From: Cycas panzhihuaensis
Lineage: Eukaryota; Cycadophyta
Assembly (NCBI GenBank): GCA_023213395.1
Contig: CM041465.1
Span: 158,727,741 to 158,791,740, forward strand
Direction of reading: 5' to 3'
DNA length: 64,000 bases
A program made the position numbers and the translations under genes. Below are positions 1-10,060 of the stretch, piece by piece. The notes under the pieces were generated by a model. That model was not told the DNA's origin and ran no database searches. It saw only the letters and a program-made list of their open reading frames with translations. Every line of letters starts with the position of its first letter. Positions within the stretch are counted from its first letter, which is position 1.

Positions 1-300
1 CAGATGCATAATTTTCCACTCTTTTTGGGTACCACCACCATCGGGCTTACCCATTCACTGTTTTCTACTTCAAATATGTATCCGGCTTCTAATAATTTAT
101 CTAATTCTATCTTTACTTGCTCCTTGTAGCGCGGATTCATTCTGTAAGGTCTTTGCCTTACTGGTTTTGCATTTTCCATTAGCTCAATTCTGTGTTCCCC
201 TAACTCTGGAGGAATTCCTTTTAGATCTTTATAAGACCATGCAAAGACATCCTTAAATTCTTGGAAAAGAGAGGCAGCTTCTTGCATTATTGTAGGTTCC
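1..300 (-). pseudogene. pol: E1 reverse transcriptase, N-terminal part
   Basis: The minus strand reads FAWSYKDLKG at about 250-225, then a stretch with PVRQRPYRMNP and, at about 60-25, EWVSPMVVVPKKSGKL. The last is the first conserved block of Ty3/gypsy reverse transcriptases (WVSPVVLVPKK type). The polymerase centre (YxDD) is outside the window. The frame is open here but stops separate it from the protease frame around 310-415. Confidence 0.85.
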
Positions 301-415
301 CAATAATTACCTAATTGTATACACTTTGGATTATCTTCCGTCTACATTAATGAGCTTAAGTCAAGCTCTTCCTTTGAATGTATTTCCCATCCAATTTTAG
401 TTCATAGGCTGGTGC

Positions 416-1573
416 TTACAAAATTTCTTTATTTCCATATTCAACAAGAGAATATGTTTTAGGAAAATTCCTTTCTTCTTTAAAATCTTCTTCAGAGCAT
501 GTCACATTTTTAGACAATTCATACAAACAATCATTTTGCATTTTATTGAAAGGAAGAATTACATTATCTTCTTTAGAATCCCATGATACATTGTTACCTT
601 TACTCGATTCATCCACACATAATTCCATCAGGTAACATTTTGAGGATTCTCCAGTTTCTTCCCAAGCTGATTGCAACCAGTCAAGCAAGTATGCAGATGA
701 AGTCTCACTCGCCATCTGTGGAGGGGTCTTCAATGCTTGAAATGCTGTCTTTGAACAGGGACTTACTGTTGTGGCTGTTGATGCTGTGGTTGAGGACATT
801 CTCTCTTCATCTTCAATCTTTTCAATCTGCGGACCATCTGAACACTGAGGCAGTACAACTTTCTTTCCTGCAGAATACAAAGTGAAAGTCAATCTCCCCC
901 AATCCTGCAAGGCCTTTGTTGCTAGCAACCATGGCCGCCCTAGCAGTGCTGGATATGTTCTGCTATAGTCTTGCATCCTGACAACTGCAAAATCCAATTG
1001 AACTGTAATTCCTGTTGTAGTTACCGGAATATCCATCAAGGACCCCATGGGTCGAATCTACAATTGGTTTGCTAACCGAATTGTATAGTCCGGGGAAACC
1101 AACTTTGGCCGTCCCAAGGAGATCCAAGAGGATTCAGGAAGTACATTTACTCCTGATCCTCCATCCACCACTGTTTTGCAGATCAAGGTTCCCAACAATA
1201 TCATTGGAACTCGTGGGTCGATTGCATCCATTTTCGTTGTTCTCAACACTGGTTTTTCTATATGATGCAGAAAATAACCAGCTTCCCACCACTTAAAAAT
1301 CACAGAAATAGGAATAGATATACCTGATTCCATCAGCAGTTCTTTTACAGTCTGCAATTTGTGCCAAGGATTTTGCTCCTCATATGCCAATGTTCTTCTC
1401 TGGTATACATTTCCTTTAAATCGATTTGCTTGTTGCATTTCCTCCAATTGTACTGTCCTTGTTGCCTCTTGTATCGCATCAACAGCTTCCTGCAGTCTCC
1501 TTTTCTCCACTGCTAGATCTGGAAAATTTGTAGTGTCTATCAAGTTTGTGGCTTTCCCGCTTCTCGTCTGCAC
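416..1573 (-). pseudogene. pol: E1 aspartic protease and PR-RT linker
   Basis: One frame runs from 1573 to 416 with a single in-frame TAG near 1049-1057. At about 1180-1150 it contains VVDGGSGVNVLPE, the flap and active-site region of a retropepsin in its D-G-G-S form. About 70 residues later LLGRPWL matches the second conserved block (LLGRPWL). The C-terminal 100 residues are an acidic linker to RT. The enzyme would process the Gag-Pol polyprotein. The N-terminal part carries the end of the nucleocapsid (MQTRSGKAT). Confidence 0.8.
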
Positions 1574-1639
1574 ATAAACTGGCTTTTCCTTATCTGGAAT
1601 TTTTGTAGCCAGATTTGAAGTTTGTATTTTAGGACCAGG

Positions 1640-1965
1640 ATTGTTTGGACAGTTTGCCCATTCATGGTCTGCTGGGCCACACTCTTCACAGATATAATCT
1701 TTTCCTGCTTTCTCAAAGTGGATGCCTGTCCTAAAATGTCCCCATCTTGAACACAGATGGCAGCGGACTGGTTTTGTCTTGCCTTTATATTACTTAAAGG
1801 AAGAATTCTCCTTTTTCTGGTAAAAGGATTCTCTTGGTGGATTTCTGTAATAGCATTCCCATGTATTATGGTTTTCTCTCCTACAGATTTCACACCATTA
1901 CTTCTCTCTTTGTTGATGTTCATTTCTAAAATGACCCTGTTGTCCGCAAGGGGGTGGGCACCATA
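1640..1965 (-). pseudogene. gag: E1 nucleocapsid: array of zinc knuckles
   Basis: Two orthodox CX2CX4HX4C knuckles can be read on the minus strand: CEICRRENHNTWEC (about 1885-1844) and CEECGPADHEWANC (about 1698-1657). Two further degenerate ones lie at about 1960-1915 (CGQQGHFRNEH, last Cys lost) and 1770-1730 (CHLCSRWGHF, last Cys lost). Zinc knuckles bind genomic RNA. Four in a row is more than the one or two usual for Ty3/gypsy gag. The frame changes between knuckles, so the segment is broken. Confidence 0.75.
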
Positions 1966-2968
1966 TATTTTCTTGTGCTTTTCCCAATTTCAGTTTAGCT
2001 ATTTCATTCCTTAGCTTTTCAATCTCATCATTCTGCTGATTTTCAGCAGGCGGCACAGAGGACTGCTGCTTCAGCAATTCCAGTTCTTTTTTCAGCTTCT
2101 CAATTTCTGGATTTATAGTCCACAAGGACGTTTGTCCTGCATTCTGGATTCCATTGTATGCTGTTCTTGTCTGGTTTTCAAATCGCAGCGCTAATTCCTT
2201 AACTTGTTCATAGTTATTTAAAGGATGAAACATGATTTTTTCCTTTAAATGTGGTAATAAACCTTGTACAAAATACTTAAGTGACAGCATAGGATTCATT
2301 GGAACAAGAGGATCCATTTTATTTAATATGATTCTTAGTCTACCATCAAAGTCGTTGACTGATTCACCTGGAATTTGTCTGATTTCTTCCAGGGCCTGGA
2401 ATACCACCATTGGATCTCTTAATCTTTGGAATCTATCCAGAAATTTTGTTTGGACTGTTTCCCAACTGGGATTCGTTCCTGCAACATATTGGTACCACGC
2501 AATCGCTGTTCCCCGCAATGTTGAAAAATATCTGGCTTTAATTTCTTCTGGATCCTTAATTTTCTTGATTTTCAACATGTTGGAGAACAGAGCGAGGTGA
2601 TCTCTGGGGTCTCCCGAACCATTGAACTGAAGATGTCCAAACATGGCATCGTTTTGCACCACCACATATGGGGAAATTGTTTGACTTCCCCCACTTCCTT
2701 GCGACATTGTTCTTGGAGCTGAAGAACTTGGTCTCGCTGGGTCAATTACGTTCAATTCGTCCTCGTTGCCTCCTTGCCTCAACGTTGCACTTTCTGGGCT
2801 TTCGTCAATGAATGATGACCCTGTGAACATGTGAGTCATTCTATACAATGGATTCAATACATGAGAGTGATCTTCTTTTACCTGCAGAATATAACAGTCC
2901 CACCCTACTGCGGTGGTGCTGTATATTTCTAATTTTAATAAATTTCCTTCCCTTGTTTCAGTCTGCAA
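1898..2968 (-). pseudogene. gag: E1 gag core (Retrotrans_gag-like capsid)
   Basis: A 356-codon open frame. Residues about 105-270 carry the Ty3-type capsid pattern: HLQFNGSGDPRDHLALF, then GTAIAWYQ, WETVQTKFLDRF and IPGESVNDFDGRL. This is followed by a charged coiled-coil-like segment (IEKLKKELELLKQQ, IEKLRNEIAKLK) just before the first zinc knuckle. The frame continues upstream through a TAA at 2978-2980 into the repeat-rich N-terminal part, so the native start is further out than the first codon shown here. Confidence 0.8.
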
Positions 2969-3097
2969 ACTGCCTGTTTACTTGTTTATCAATTCCTGAT
3001 TTTTCTTGTAATTCAAGTCTCCCTGCATTGTTTCATTATGTCTGGGCAATATTTTTTGTGAATTTTCAGATTTAAGCAGTAATTCTATGTCTTTACT

Positions 3098-3580
3098 CAG
3101 GTGCAACCCTTCCTGGGTTTGCCCGTCTGCTACTTCCTCTGGCCTCAACCCTTTATGTGTTTGCCTGCCTTCTATACGCTGTTTTAACAGCGAATTACTT
3201 GTCTCTACTTGGTGCAACCCTGGCTGGGTTTGTCGCCCCTCCTCTTGCTGTTTTTCCAAAGAACTGTAGCTACTCCTGGCACAACCCTCGACCGGGTTTG
3301 CCCGCTTTTCACTGTTGATTTAAAGAAATTTCTTATCTCTACTTGGCGCAACCCTGGCTGGGTTTGTCGCCCCTCCTCTTGCTAGTTTCCCAGTAATTTT
3401 TCTACTTCTACCTAGAACAACCCTGACTGGGTATGCCCGCCTTCTATATGCTGTTTTAACAACAAATCCCTTATCTCTTCTTAGCGCAACCCTGGCTGGG
3501 TTTGTCGCCCCTCCTCTTGCTGGTTTTCCAGCAACTTTTCTACTTCTACCTGGCACAACCCTGACTGGGTTTGCTGCCCT
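3098..3580 (-). repeat. E1 gag 69-bp (23-codon) tandem repeat
   Basis: The + strand motif CAACCCTGGCTGGGTTTGTC or a variant recurs at about 3103, 3146, 3212, 3283, 3349, 3419, 3487 and 3556. The spacing is 66-71 bp, with one shorter step. Two versions alternate, giving a roughly 137-bp higher-order unit. The period is three times 23, and on the minus strand it encodes a repeated EGRQTQPGLHQ...LLKQ unit in frame with gag at 2978-3259. A TAA near 3321 and frameshifts interrupt the outer copies. Confidence 0.8.
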
Positions 3581-3654
3581 GACTCAATCAGTTGCTTTTG
3601 CTTTAAATTTTGAAATATGCCCACATTATCCCATACCTGATTATCCTGAAGATT

Positions 3655-3815
3655 TTGCAGGTCTTCCTTTTTTGCGTCCTTATCTTTCGCGCCTTTATCT
3701 TCTGCGTCTTTATCTTCTGTGCCTTTATCTTCTGCGTCTTTATCTTCTGCGGCTTTATCTTCTGTGCCTTTATCTCCTGTGTCTTTATCTTCTGCGGCTT
3801 TATTTTCTGTTTAAT
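3655..3815 (-). repeat. E1 gag 15-bp repeat coding KDAED/KAAED units
   Basis: About ten copies of a 15-bp unit, TTTATCTTCTGCGTC and variants, on the + strand. Read on the minus strand this is a run of five-residue units such as KDAED, KAAED and KGTED, highly charged and probably helical or disordered. The + strand reading (FIFC-rich, hydrophobic) is only its complement. It lies upstream of the 23-codon repeat and downstream of the basic N-terminus. Confidence 0.75.
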
Positions 3816-3883
3816 TTTCGTCAGAAATTTTTTCGCTTTTTTCTTCCTTCAGCTGACTCGTGTCTTCCTGGGGCTCCTCGTCC

Positions 3884-4072
3884 TTATTGCATTCTACAAG
3901 GACTGGGTCCGCTTTCCTCCTGCTGCCCCTTCCAACTTCGCTTTTTTACCGGTTTCTTTTCTATTATTTCTCTGGGTCTTCGCGCGCCTTCCTGGCTCTT
4001 CTCCGCGTCCCAGCGTCGACTTCTTTCGTCCCGTGTTTCTATCTTCTTTAGCGAGTTCACCCTAGGTGGCAT
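3884..4072 (-). pseudogene. gag: E1 gag N-terminus (basic)
   Basis: Starts with an ATG at 4072, the first one after the candidate PBS. It encodes 62 residues rich in Arg, Lys and Glu (MPPRVNSLKKIETRDERSRR at the start). A TAA ends it at 3884, but a one-base frame change there would lead directly into an acidic DEEPQEDTSQLKEEKSE segment and on into the KDAED repeat. A small indel has probably split the gag N-terminus. Confidence 0.5.
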
Positions 4073-4113
4073 GAGCGGCTTCAGGTCTTTACTTTTTCAT
4101 CCTTTTCCGTTAG

Positions 4114-4133
4114 GAAATCCGGCAATGGAACCA
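4114..4133 (-). other. E1 candidate primer-binding site
   Basis: On the minus strand this reads TGGTTCCATTGCCGGATTTC. It resembles the TGGCGCCGTTGCCGGGGA type of PBS used by many plant Ty3/gypsy elements, with a few substitutions. It lies between the gag start (4072) and the candidate LTR end, which is where a PBS should be. Confidence 0.5.
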
Positions 4134-4136
4134 ATA

Positions 4137-4695
4137 TGTGCGCGCCTCAATCATGCTTATATAGAATGCAAAGAGAAAGACACACACGTTGGGGTAAATT
4201 CATCCAGAATATTTTCATTCAAAACAGGGCACTGCATCTGGTCCTCTCACAACCAGACGCCTGCCAAAACAGCACAAAAAGGCTGCCTCACACATGGCAC
4301 AGCTCTAGTACAAGGACATATAAGCAAAACTGAATCACACACCGCACATTGCGGTTCTCATTTTTATATCCATTTTATGGACGTTACATAACTGTTCCGG
4401 AAAATAAGTTACTTTTTCTAACTGTCATGGTTACGCCTCACGCCGGACAAACCCATTCCCTGCCCGAATAGCACTGGTAGGCCTCCGCAGCCAGAGGCCT
4501 CCGTGACTCACGTAGGGCCTCACGCAGTAGCGCCTCAGACCTTACGTGCGCGATCTCGTAGTGACTGTAGTAGCTCCAGAGCAACCCGTAGTAGTCTGTA
4601 GATCCATAATGACCTTGTAGCACTGTAGTAGCCTCAGAGTACCTCCATAGCAATGTAATGCCTTGTAGTAGTTGTAATGACAAAATCAACTACAC
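4137..4695 (-). repeat. E1 candidate 5' LTR
   Basis: Bounded by TGTGCGCGCC at 4137 and CTACACA ending at 4695, so on the minus strand it would start TGTGTAG and end GCGCACA, three bases before the PBS. It has a TATATAAG box on the minus strand at about 4157-4164, unusually close to the proposed 3' edge. The second LTR is outside the window, so the edges are provisional. Confidence 0.4.
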
Positions 4696-4967
4696 ATAGT
4701 GGCACCATTTAAAAATTTTTGAAAACACAACAAATTCTTAAATGAAATTTGTCCATTCTTAAAATGGTTATGCTGCTTTGTAGTCCTCTTTTTGCAATAT
4801 TTCAAGTACATTTTATTCCACAAGTGGTCAACATGTTGGTTCTAGCAAATAAATGTGTTTATTGGTGAAAACCCATTTTAAAATGAAAAGTACATAGTCA
4901 AAAGTGATGAAATGTCACATTAGTGATAGAATGCAATTTGCATTTGTGGTAGATGGTTAAGTGCTTC

Positions 4968-5168
4968 TATTAAGAATAATGTTTTATCTAGGCTTTGTTG
5001 TACTATACTAATGTTACTTCATGAGGGTAATGTGTCATTCCCTCTTTACTCAGCCTATGACAAGTAGCACACATGCATTCAGCCCTAGCCAAGGCTCATG
5101 TAACTCATATTGTATTTATAGAGGGACTTTCCTCATTAATAACATGAACATTCATTGTGTGTTTAACA
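4968..5168 (+). repeat. E2 5' LTR
   Basis: 201 bp from TATTAAGAATAATG to TTTAACA. It nearly matches 22814-23013. The usual TG start has become TA in both copies. A TATTTATA box lies at about 5113-5120. Confidence 0.95.
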
Positions 5169-5180
5169 TGGTATCAGAGC
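5169..5180 (+). other. E2 primer-binding site (initiator tRNA-Met type)
   Basis: TGGTATCAGAGC begins right after the LTR end. This is complementary to the 3' end of plant initiator tRNA-Met, the common copia primer. Confidence 0.9.
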
Positions 5181-5875
5181 GAGGTTCTCTGTTTGGTTAA
5201 GACGAGTCCAGTTGTGTAGGGTTTCTGGAGAGAAGAGTTTGATAATCAGTTTTGTAGGGTTTCTGAGAGAATCTAGAAGAGTTTGATAATCTTCAGGTTG
5301 TCAAACAAGCAAGGACATTATTTGTACAGTGTACGAATAAAGTACAGACATTGTACAGACAATTTTTTTGAAATATTCAAATTTGACTAAAATTTCACCA
5401 ACAGGATCGTTTTTGAGGAGGCTATCATCTTTCTCCAAAGGCTCGACATGAAATTCACTCATTTTGAGTTTGTTTTGACCCAATTTAAGTGGGCATAGGT
5501 TTAAGAGAAGATTTGCAAATTTCTTCCAAATTGCTCAGTCACTCTCGGTAAAATCTGTCTCAAAATCTTCCTCTTGTTAAGATGAATTTGTTGAGACCAA
5601 TTTCAAACTCTTTTGTCAAAATTTTGAAAAGATACAAGCACTTTTTCCAAAAAAACCCAGTTGCCAATCTAGGTTTTTTTCTTAGTTTCTAATCAATCTA
5701 GAAGAGATCTTCAAAAAAAAAATTATAGATTTGGAATCTACTCTTCAAGAGCTTCATTTTGCACCCATTATTTTTTCAATTCGTACACTTGCAAAATTCC
5801 AGACAAATTTGTATAACCTATGACCAGTAAGAACATTCTCAAAGCTTTAATTGCTTAGATTCATAAAATTTGAAA
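5181..5875 (+). other. E2 untranslated leader
   Basis: 695 bp between the PBS and the gag ATG. It is AT-rich, with a short imperfect duplication (GGGTTTCTGAGAGAA-like) at about 5215-5285. No coding potential was recognised. Confidence 0.7.
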
Positions 5876-6583
5876 ATGGCCTCTTCAATTGCTCTTCAAG
5901 AAGCTGATAAGCTTACAAAAGCATATTTTAGTACCTTGAAAATTAAAATGGAAGGACTCTTAAGAGCCAAAAATGCATGGCAAATAGTGATCAGAGAAGG
6001 GAAAAAACCCTTAAATATTGTTGATTTAATAAGCTGGGAAGAGAGGGATAATGCAGCCATAGCCATTCTTAAATTTTCGATTTTTTACTGTCTTCTGACC
6101 TATGCAAATGGTGTAGGTTCTTCTACAAAAATCTGGAAGGTTGTGACCTCCATGTTTAGCCAAAGGAATGAGATTAGAATAATTGCTCTGAGGAAAGATT
6201 TGTATAAGCTTAGAATAAAAGAAAATCAACCAGTGTCTGATTTTGTTGTAAAGGCAAATAATGTCAAAAACAATCTTGTTACAATTAGATACAAGATAAC
6301 TAATACAGAACTTGTTCAATTGGTAGTAAATAAACTATCTAAATCATTTGATAACATGGTCAATATGCTTACAAGAGGAGGCCAAACTGCTAACATGACC
6401 TTTGAGACTTTAACAGGGCATATGTTGAACCAGGAGCAGAGGAATAAAAGATGTGAAGAGAAAACAAAAATTAAAGAGACTTTTCTTTCAAGACTCAATT
6501 TAGGCAACAGAGGACTAGGACAATTTACTCCTAGAGGCCGTAGCAAAACACCATCAGTAGAAAACAGAAGTTGGACAGGTTAA
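5876..6583 (+). pseudogene. gag: E2 gag (copia capsid, UBN2-like)
   Basis: The ATG at 5876 begins MASSIALQEADKLTKAYFST, followed by a helical capsid domain of about 200 residues. It contains LYKLRIKENQPVSDFV and NNLVTIRYKITNTELVQLVV, segments characteristic of the UBN2/gag-polypeptide family of plant copia elements. The frame is open for 235 codons and ends at a TAA. The next domain (zinc knuckles) is in another frame, so a frameshift lies close to 6580. This is one of the better preserved frames of E2. Confidence 0.85.
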
Positions 6584-7138
6584 GAGGCTGTTGGTCAGAA
6601 GGAAGAGGTAGAGAAAGGTCAATTCCCCCAAAAGACTCCAGAGTTTGCTTTAACTACAAAAGACCAAGTCATTTTTCTAGTAATAAACGAGCATTTGATG
6701 TATGTTATCACTGTGGACAGTCTGGACATTTACCCCTACCAATGTCCTCAAAGACGCGCAAAAATCCAAAGAGGGAAGCAAGTTGCAAGACAATATAGCA
6801 AAGAACAAGACACAGTGGAAGATGAAGTAGAAACAACTTTCGTTGTTGCTCTCGCCGCCAGTTTCAATGCAACGAATGACCGGTACATTGACTCAAGAGC
6901 ATCCAATCATATGACAAGAAGAAGAGAGTAGTTTCAGACTTTGAAACCATACTCTTTTGATAGAATAATTAAGTTAGGCAACAATTATTCTCTTCATGTT
7001 CAAGGAGTCAACATAATTGTTGTAAAATTTGATAGAAAAATTCAAAGAATTGGAAATGTTCTTTTTATTCCTATAATGAAAAAGAATCTAATGCATGTGT
7101 CCCAGTTAGGAAAAAAAGAAACTGAGGACTCTGTTTGA
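6571..7138 (+). pseudogene. pol: E2 nucleocapsid and aspartic protease remnant
   Basis: Two degenerate zinc knuckles are visible: CFNYKRPSHFSSN (second Cys now Tyr, last Cys lost) and CYHCGQSGH at about 6706-6732. A frameshift near 6740 leads to CPQRRAKIQ. The protease reads YIDSRASNHMT at about 6883-6915, where the family has DSGASNHM, so the catalytic Gly is Arg. The segment up to 7138 (NYSLHVQGV, VLFIPIMKKNLMHVSQL) fits the C-terminal protease fold. Stops occur near 6930 and 7137. Confidence 0.75.
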
Positions 7139-7139
7139 T

Positions 7140-7600
7140 GAAAATGAACACTGTTTTATTCTAGACATGAATAGGAATGGAGTTATAATTGCAAAAGGGA
7201 TAGAAAGTAACAATCTCTATAAGTTACTTTCTACACACATTATGCATAAAGGTGACTCTAGTATGTCTGGAACTAATGTAAACTCTCTTACTGTCTCCAA
7301 CTTTAATGATAATAAAACCTGGCATTTGAAGTATGGGCATATCTCAAATAATAGGTTAGAATTATTAAAAATTTCTAACATGGTAGATGGACTTCCAAAT
7401 GTGTCCTTTAAGGTGACTCCAGTATGTCTGGAACTAATGTAAACTCTCTTACTGTCTCCAACTTTAATGATAATAAAACCTGGCATTTGAAGTATGGGCA
7501 TATCTCAAATAATAGGTTAGAATTGTTAAAAATTTCTAACATGGTAGATGGACTTCCAAATGTCTCCTTTAATCCTTTTGTGTAAAGGTTGTATGATGGG
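7140..7600 (+). pseudogene. pol: E2 GAG-pre-integrase domain, internally duplicated
   Basis: KTWHLKYGHISNNRLELLK is the WHxRxGH zinc-binding start of the copia integrase N-terminal domain. It occurs twice, at about 7315-7370 and 7476-7531, because of a 161-bp direct duplication. The duplication is not a multiple of three and changes the frame. Confidence 0.75.
7249..7570 (+). repeat. 161-bp tandem duplication in E2 integrase N-terminus
   Basis: Copy 1 is 7249-7409 and copy 2 is 7410-7570. They are nearly identical, for example GGTGACTCTAGTATGTCTGG versus GGTGACTCCAGTATGTCTGG. The low divergence suggests a late event compared with the many point mutations elsewhere in E2. Confidence 0.9.
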
Positions 7601-8360
7601 AAAGCAACATAGGTCTCCATTTCAAAGAAGTTCATGGCGTGCTCAGAGCAAATTGGAATTAGTCCAGATAGAACTCTGTGGACCTAGCATACCAAGTTCT
7701 TTAAATGGAACTTGATATTTTCTCACCTTTATTGATGATTTTTCAAGAAGAACTTGGATATATTTTTTGTTCAATAAATTAGAAACATTTAATTGCTTTA
7801 AAGAATTCAAAGCAGAGGCTAAATTAGAAAGCAACGGTAAAGTAAAATTCATTCGCTTTAATGGTGGAGGTGAATATATGTCAAAAGAATTTCATTTCTT
7901 TTGCAAAACACATGGAATTCATAGACAAGTGACTACATTGTATTCACCACAATCAAACGGTGTAGCAAAATGAATGAACAGGACCATAATGGAAATGGCT
8001 CATTGTCTAATTCAAAACAGACAAGTTACTAAAGCATATTGAGCAAAAATTGTTAATACTACAGTGTACTCGATAAATAGGAGCCCAACTCAAGCTTTGC
8101 ATAAGATCATACCAGAAGAAGCTTGGACTAGACGAAAATCAGATGTAAGTAATCTCAAAGTTTTTGGCTGCGAGGCTTATGTTCATATTTCAGATAAGAA
8201 ATGAACTAAACTTGAAAACAAAAGCATAGAATGTATAATGATAGGATATAGCAATAAGTCTAAGACTTATAGATGTATAGATCCTAAAACTAACAAGGTC
8301 TATATTAACAAAGATGTAGTCTTTAATGAAAATCCTGAAAGAAATCAAAGAATGTATTAG
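7600..8360 (+). pseudogene. pol: E2 integrase core
   Basis: The reading includes FIRFNGGGEY at about 7852, where active copia integrases have RxDxGGEY. It also has NGVAK followed by a stop at about 7970, where the family has NGVAERMNRT, so two of the three catalytic acidic residues are gone. The C-terminal part reads FGCEAYVHI and KNDVVFNE-like segments typical of the copia integrase tail (about 8160-8335). Stops are frequent. Confidence 0.75.
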
Positions 8361-8808
8361 GAGCTAGAAACAAATTTAGAAATATCTGTTGCCAATCCCA
8401 TGCCAACTTCTACTAATGAAGATTCTGAAATCACTTCAGAAAATATTGAATATGAAAGTGAATCATTTGAAAGGAGATTTCAAGACAATAGTCAAGTCAA
8501 TCCCTCTATGTAACAAAGTATTTCAAGAGAAAAAGAGCAAAACAGGAGGAATACACTTGAAGAACTGGTCAATAGGATTCCTCCAAAAAAGATACCAAAA
8601 TGGTATCTCAAAACCATTGAGGAAGCAAGAGGAAGTGTTTTTTAGCACAGAACAAGGTCACAAAAATGTCAAGCATTGACTTGCCTTGTTGAACCTGAAA
8701 CATATGAAGAAGCAAGTCAAAACTGAAAACAGTAATGGATGTTGAGATAGTTGCTATTGCAAAAAATGAAAGCTGGGAGTTGGTTGTGTTGAGAAAGGGC
8801 ATTAAGCC
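8361..8808 (+). pseudogene. pol: E2 IN-RT linker remnant
   Basis: A degenerate, acidic linker followed at about 8765-8808 by ESWELVVLRKGIKP, the WELV..P.GK.PI start of the copia RT domain. The reading then breaks into unrelated sequence at about 8809 and resumes at 9365. Confidence 0.6.
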
Positions 8809-9364
8809 TAAGGCCTTAAGGATCTAAAGAGGAGAAAATGCTATGAAAACAATAATGATTAGCATCTATGAGAGCTAGTATGAAGGTAAACACCATGAGC
8901 AAGCATGAGCATAGAGATCACAAGCATAAGGGCACCAATATGGAGGAGAAAAAATTGATCCAATCTCCAAATAAGAAAGAATACATGATTAGTAAACTAG
9001 CAGCATAACAATACTACACTCTCATATCTACATACATGAGAATTGATCTCAATATATAGATTACGAGGAGAGACTTTAAGACACTGCATGTTTGATGAAT
9101 GTCAAACATGTAAGATATGCCACATGCATGAGGGACCAGTGTCCCTTGGGCTCTCTTGTGAGCAAAGATGCATGAAGAGTACATTGACCCTCAAATTACA
9201 ATGTTATGTCACTAGAAAGAATGTGGGCGTGCACTTTATCACTTAAGTGATAAGTCACACTAATATAAAGTATATAAAGTATAATAATGAAACATTATAA
9301 AGTACATTACTTACTTAACATGTAAACATAAAGGTTTAACAAGTTGAACCTCTAGCAAACAAAC
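8809..9364. mobile_element. Unidentified 0.55-kb insertion inside E2 RT
   Basis: The copia RT reading stops after KGIKP at 8808 and resumes with PIVNCKWVYK at about 9362-9391. The roughly 556 bp between them has no retroviral reading. It is AT-rich, with a short repeated TATAAAGTATATAAAGTATA near 9265-9285 and a self-complementary CACTTAAGTG at about 9240-9249. I see no clear terminal inverted repeats and only a weak candidate duplication (AAGCCT/AAACCC). It may be a non-autonomous element or an LTR fragment. Confidence 0.5.
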
Positions 9365-10060
9365 CCATTGTCAATTGTAAATGGGTTTACAAGGTAAAAG
9401 AAAAATCTAATAGAGAAATTGAAAAATATAAAGCAAGAATAGTTGCTAAGGGATACACTTAGACTGTTGGAATAGATTATGATGAAACGTTCACCAGTAG
9501 CCAAACTAAACACTGTAAAAACTATAATTGCTTTAGCTACTCAGCAAAAATGGAAAATTTTTCAACTTGATGTGAAAAGTGCCTTTTTAAATGGAGACTA
9601 AAAGGAGGAGGTATATATGTATCAACTAGAAGGTTATGCAAAATCAGGACAAGAAAATCTTGTATGCAGGTTAAAGAAGGCCTTATGTGGGCTAAAACAA
9701 GCACCAAGGGCATAGTATGCGAAATTGGATAAATATCTTGTTCACAATAACTTTCATAGATGTGAATCTGATCCAGGTTTGTATGTAAAAATCAACAAAG
9801 GTCTGATAACTATAATAATGGTGCATGTAGATGATTTGATCCTCACAAGAAATGATACAAATTTCATCACATCTATAAAGGTCTAGTTAAAAAAGATCTT
9901 TGAAATGATTGACCTAGGACTATTACATTATTATCTTTGAATTGAGATAAATCAACTGAAAGATTCAATTATTTTATCTCAATCCAAGTACATCAGGCAT
10001 CTATTGACAAAATTTAATATGGAAAATTGTAACAGTTGTGCTACACCCATGGAGAGAGGC
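9365..10060 (+). pseudogene. pol: E2 reverse transcriptase
   Basis: Conserved copia RT blocks in order: NCKWVYKVK (9371), YKARIVAKGYT (9430), SAFLNGD (9580), LVCRLKKALCGLKQAPRA (9658), VHVDDLIL (9822, polymerase centre with HVDD for YVDD) and SIILSQSKYIRHLL (9965). Frames change near 9490 and stops occur at 9462, 9600, 9714, 9887 and 9938. DNA synthesis by this copy is excluded. Confidence 0.85.

Larger units (their letters stand above)
1..4695 (-). mobile_element. E1: left-truncated Ty3/gypsy LTR retrotransposon
   Basis: Reading the minus strand from 4695 down gives a candidate LTR, a primer-binding site, a repeat-rich gag, zinc knuckles, an aspartic protease and the start of reverse transcriptase, which runs off the window at base 1. 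This gag-PR-RT order is that of an LTR retrotransposon; the gag core resembles the Retrotrans_gag family of Ty3/gypsy elements. RNase H, integrase and the 3' LTR would lie to the left of the window. Several stops and frameshifts show that it is not functional. The lineage is uncertain; the D-G-G-S protease and FAWSY segment before RT are common in plant Ty3 elements. Confidence 0.85.

Noticed and set aside
3098-3580. CRISPR-like array of about 69-bp spaced repeats
   Set aside because: Repeats are contiguous, contain no unique spacers, have a codon-multiple period and lie inside gag of a plant retroelement.
3610-4065. A + strand open frame rich in Phe, Ile and Cys that looks like repeated membrane segments
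   Set aside because: It is the complement of the KDAED coding repeat of E1 gag; the minus strand has the gag context.
1-4695. E1 as an endogenous pararetrovirus
   Set aside because: The gag-knuckle-PR-RT order with a candidate LTR and PBS fits a Ty3/gypsy element; no movement protein or virus-type coat protein was seen.
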